From positions 1-6,532 of the forward strand of contig JBHIWT010000186.1 of the NCBI GenBank assembly GCA_041987265.1: a stretch of 6,532 nucleotides of DNA, read 5' to 3'. This document shows, piece after piece, positions 6,302 to 6,532 of the stretch (its first letter is position 1; every line of letters starts with the position of its first letter). The position numbers and the translations under genes are program-made. Source of the stretch: IH12 sp041987265 (GTDB taxonomy: Bacteria; Pseudomonadota; Alphaproteobacteria; Caulobacterales; Hyphomonadaceae). Below the pieces are notes generated by a model, which saw nothing but the letters and a program-made list of their open reading frames with translations, was not told where the DNA came from and made no database searches.

Positions 6302-6330
6302 TTGCAATTGCGAACGGTTCGCAATATACG
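6302..6330 (+). promoter_or_regulatory. candidate feoA promoter, likely leaderless start
   Basis: TTGCAA (6302-6307, 4/6 to the -35 consensus) and TATACG (6325-6330, 4/6 to the -10 consensus) are exactly 17 nt apart. Transcription would begin 6-7 nt after the -10 box, at or next to A6337 of the feoA ATG. No Shine-Dalgarno sequence precedes that ATG, which agrees with a leaderless mRNA. The palindromic operator fills the whole spacer. Confidence 0.5.
6307..6325 (+). promoter_or_regulatory. Fur-like operator (19-bp perfect palindrome) before feoA
   Basis: ATTGCGAAC-G-GTTCGCAAT is a perfect 9-1-9 inverted repeat. Its inner 7-1-7 part has the geometry of a Fur box. An overlapping near-palindrome centred on GCAATTGC (6304-6311) may allow a second dimer. 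The position between -35 and -10 of an iron-uptake gene fits iron-dependent repression by a Fur-family protein. The regulator is inferred from the gene and the geometry, not proven. Confidence 0.6.
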
Positions 6331-6336
6331 CATCTC

Positions 6337-6532
6337 ATGCAGTCCAAGTCCACTTTTCCACTCAACCAGCTGGCGAAAGGCCAGATCGCGCGCGTTTTTG
6401 GATTTGACGCGGACGAACACTCGCTCGTCGCCAAACTGAGGGAAATCGGATTTGCAGAAGGCGATGAGGTTGAACTGATGGGGCGAGGCTGGCTCGGGGG
6501 CGCGCCATTGTCCATTCGGCTCAACCGTACCC
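6337..6532 (+). CDS. feoA: ferrous iron transport protein A, FeoA (5' part, runs off the window)
   Basis: The first 65 codons of a small SH3-like cytoplasmic protein are present; the 3' end lies beyond the window. Family features are LNQLAKGQIARVFGFD (9-24), the LVAKLREIGFAEGDEVEL segment (30-47), matching the usual L-x2-RL-x-ELGL-x2-G-x-x-V pattern, and GGAPLSIRLN (54-63), matching the usual GDPLxVxxxG region. FeoA normally works with the FeoB GTPase permease in Fe(II) uptake; feoB would be expected just downstream. The start follows the Fur-like operator by 11 nt and has no ribosome binding site. Its strand is opposite to the dehydrogenase operon, and the two diverge from a shared 140-bp region. 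Confidence 0.9.
   Translation, partial: MQSKSTFPLNQLAKGQIARVFGFDADEHSLVAKLREIGFAEGDEVELMGRGWLGGAPLSIRLNRT

Noticed and set aside
6294..6524. 76-codon frame on - strand
   Set aside because: It is antisense to feoA and overlaps the operator and promoter.

Overview
The window looks like an alphaproteobacterial chromosome of moderately high GC. The evidence is the 23S-5S-tRNA-fMet order at the end of an rRNA operon, the form of the 23S and 5S sequences, and the types of protein genes. An aquatic Caulobacterales/Hyphomonadales-type lineage (cadherin-like domain, PQQ-type dehydrogenase lipoprotein) is a reasonable guess, but nothing here fixes the genus.

Layout. Positions 1-960 are the 3' part of an rRNA operon on the + strand: the last ~447 nt of 23S rRNA, a spacer with two hairpins, 5S rRNA inside a long precursor stem, a hairpin-rich spacer of ~190 nt, and an initiator tRNA-Met(CAT) followed by an intrinsic-type terminator. 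Positions 990-1198 are non-coding and probably carry the promoter of the next operon. Positions 1199-4066 (+) are three tightly packed genes for a DevBCA/MacAB-like ABC exporter: FtsX-type permease, ATPase, and a lipoprotein membrane-fusion protein. This operon meets tail-to-tail, with a 4-bp overlap, a leftward pair at 4063-6196 (-). That pair is a secreted lipoprotein PQQ-type sugar dehydrogenase with an N-terminal cadherin-like domain, followed by a membrane-anchored thioredoxin-like protein. After a 140-bp divergent intergenic region the window ends in the first 65 codons of feoA (+), ferrous iron transport protein A.

How the parts work together. The exporter genes should form one complex: permease and ATPase in the inner membrane, and a periplasmic adaptor whose coiled-coil tip keeps the R-x3-L-x6-S pattern used to dock TolC-type channels. 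No outer-membrane channel is encoded here. The dehydrogenase and thioredoxin-like protein are probably co-transcribed and both act outside the cytoplasm. feoA is probably iron-regulated: a 19-bp perfect palindrome fills the spacer of its likely promoter, and the predicted transcription start falls at the ATG, so the mRNA may be leaderless.

Most of the window is recognisable. I see no phage, CRISPR, IS element or clearly new multi-gene system. The points most worth a second look are the feoA promoter/operator layout, the C73 discriminator base of the initiator tRNA, a thioredoxin fold whose usual cis-proline position reads Thr, and the cadherin/PQQ-dehydrogenase fusion.
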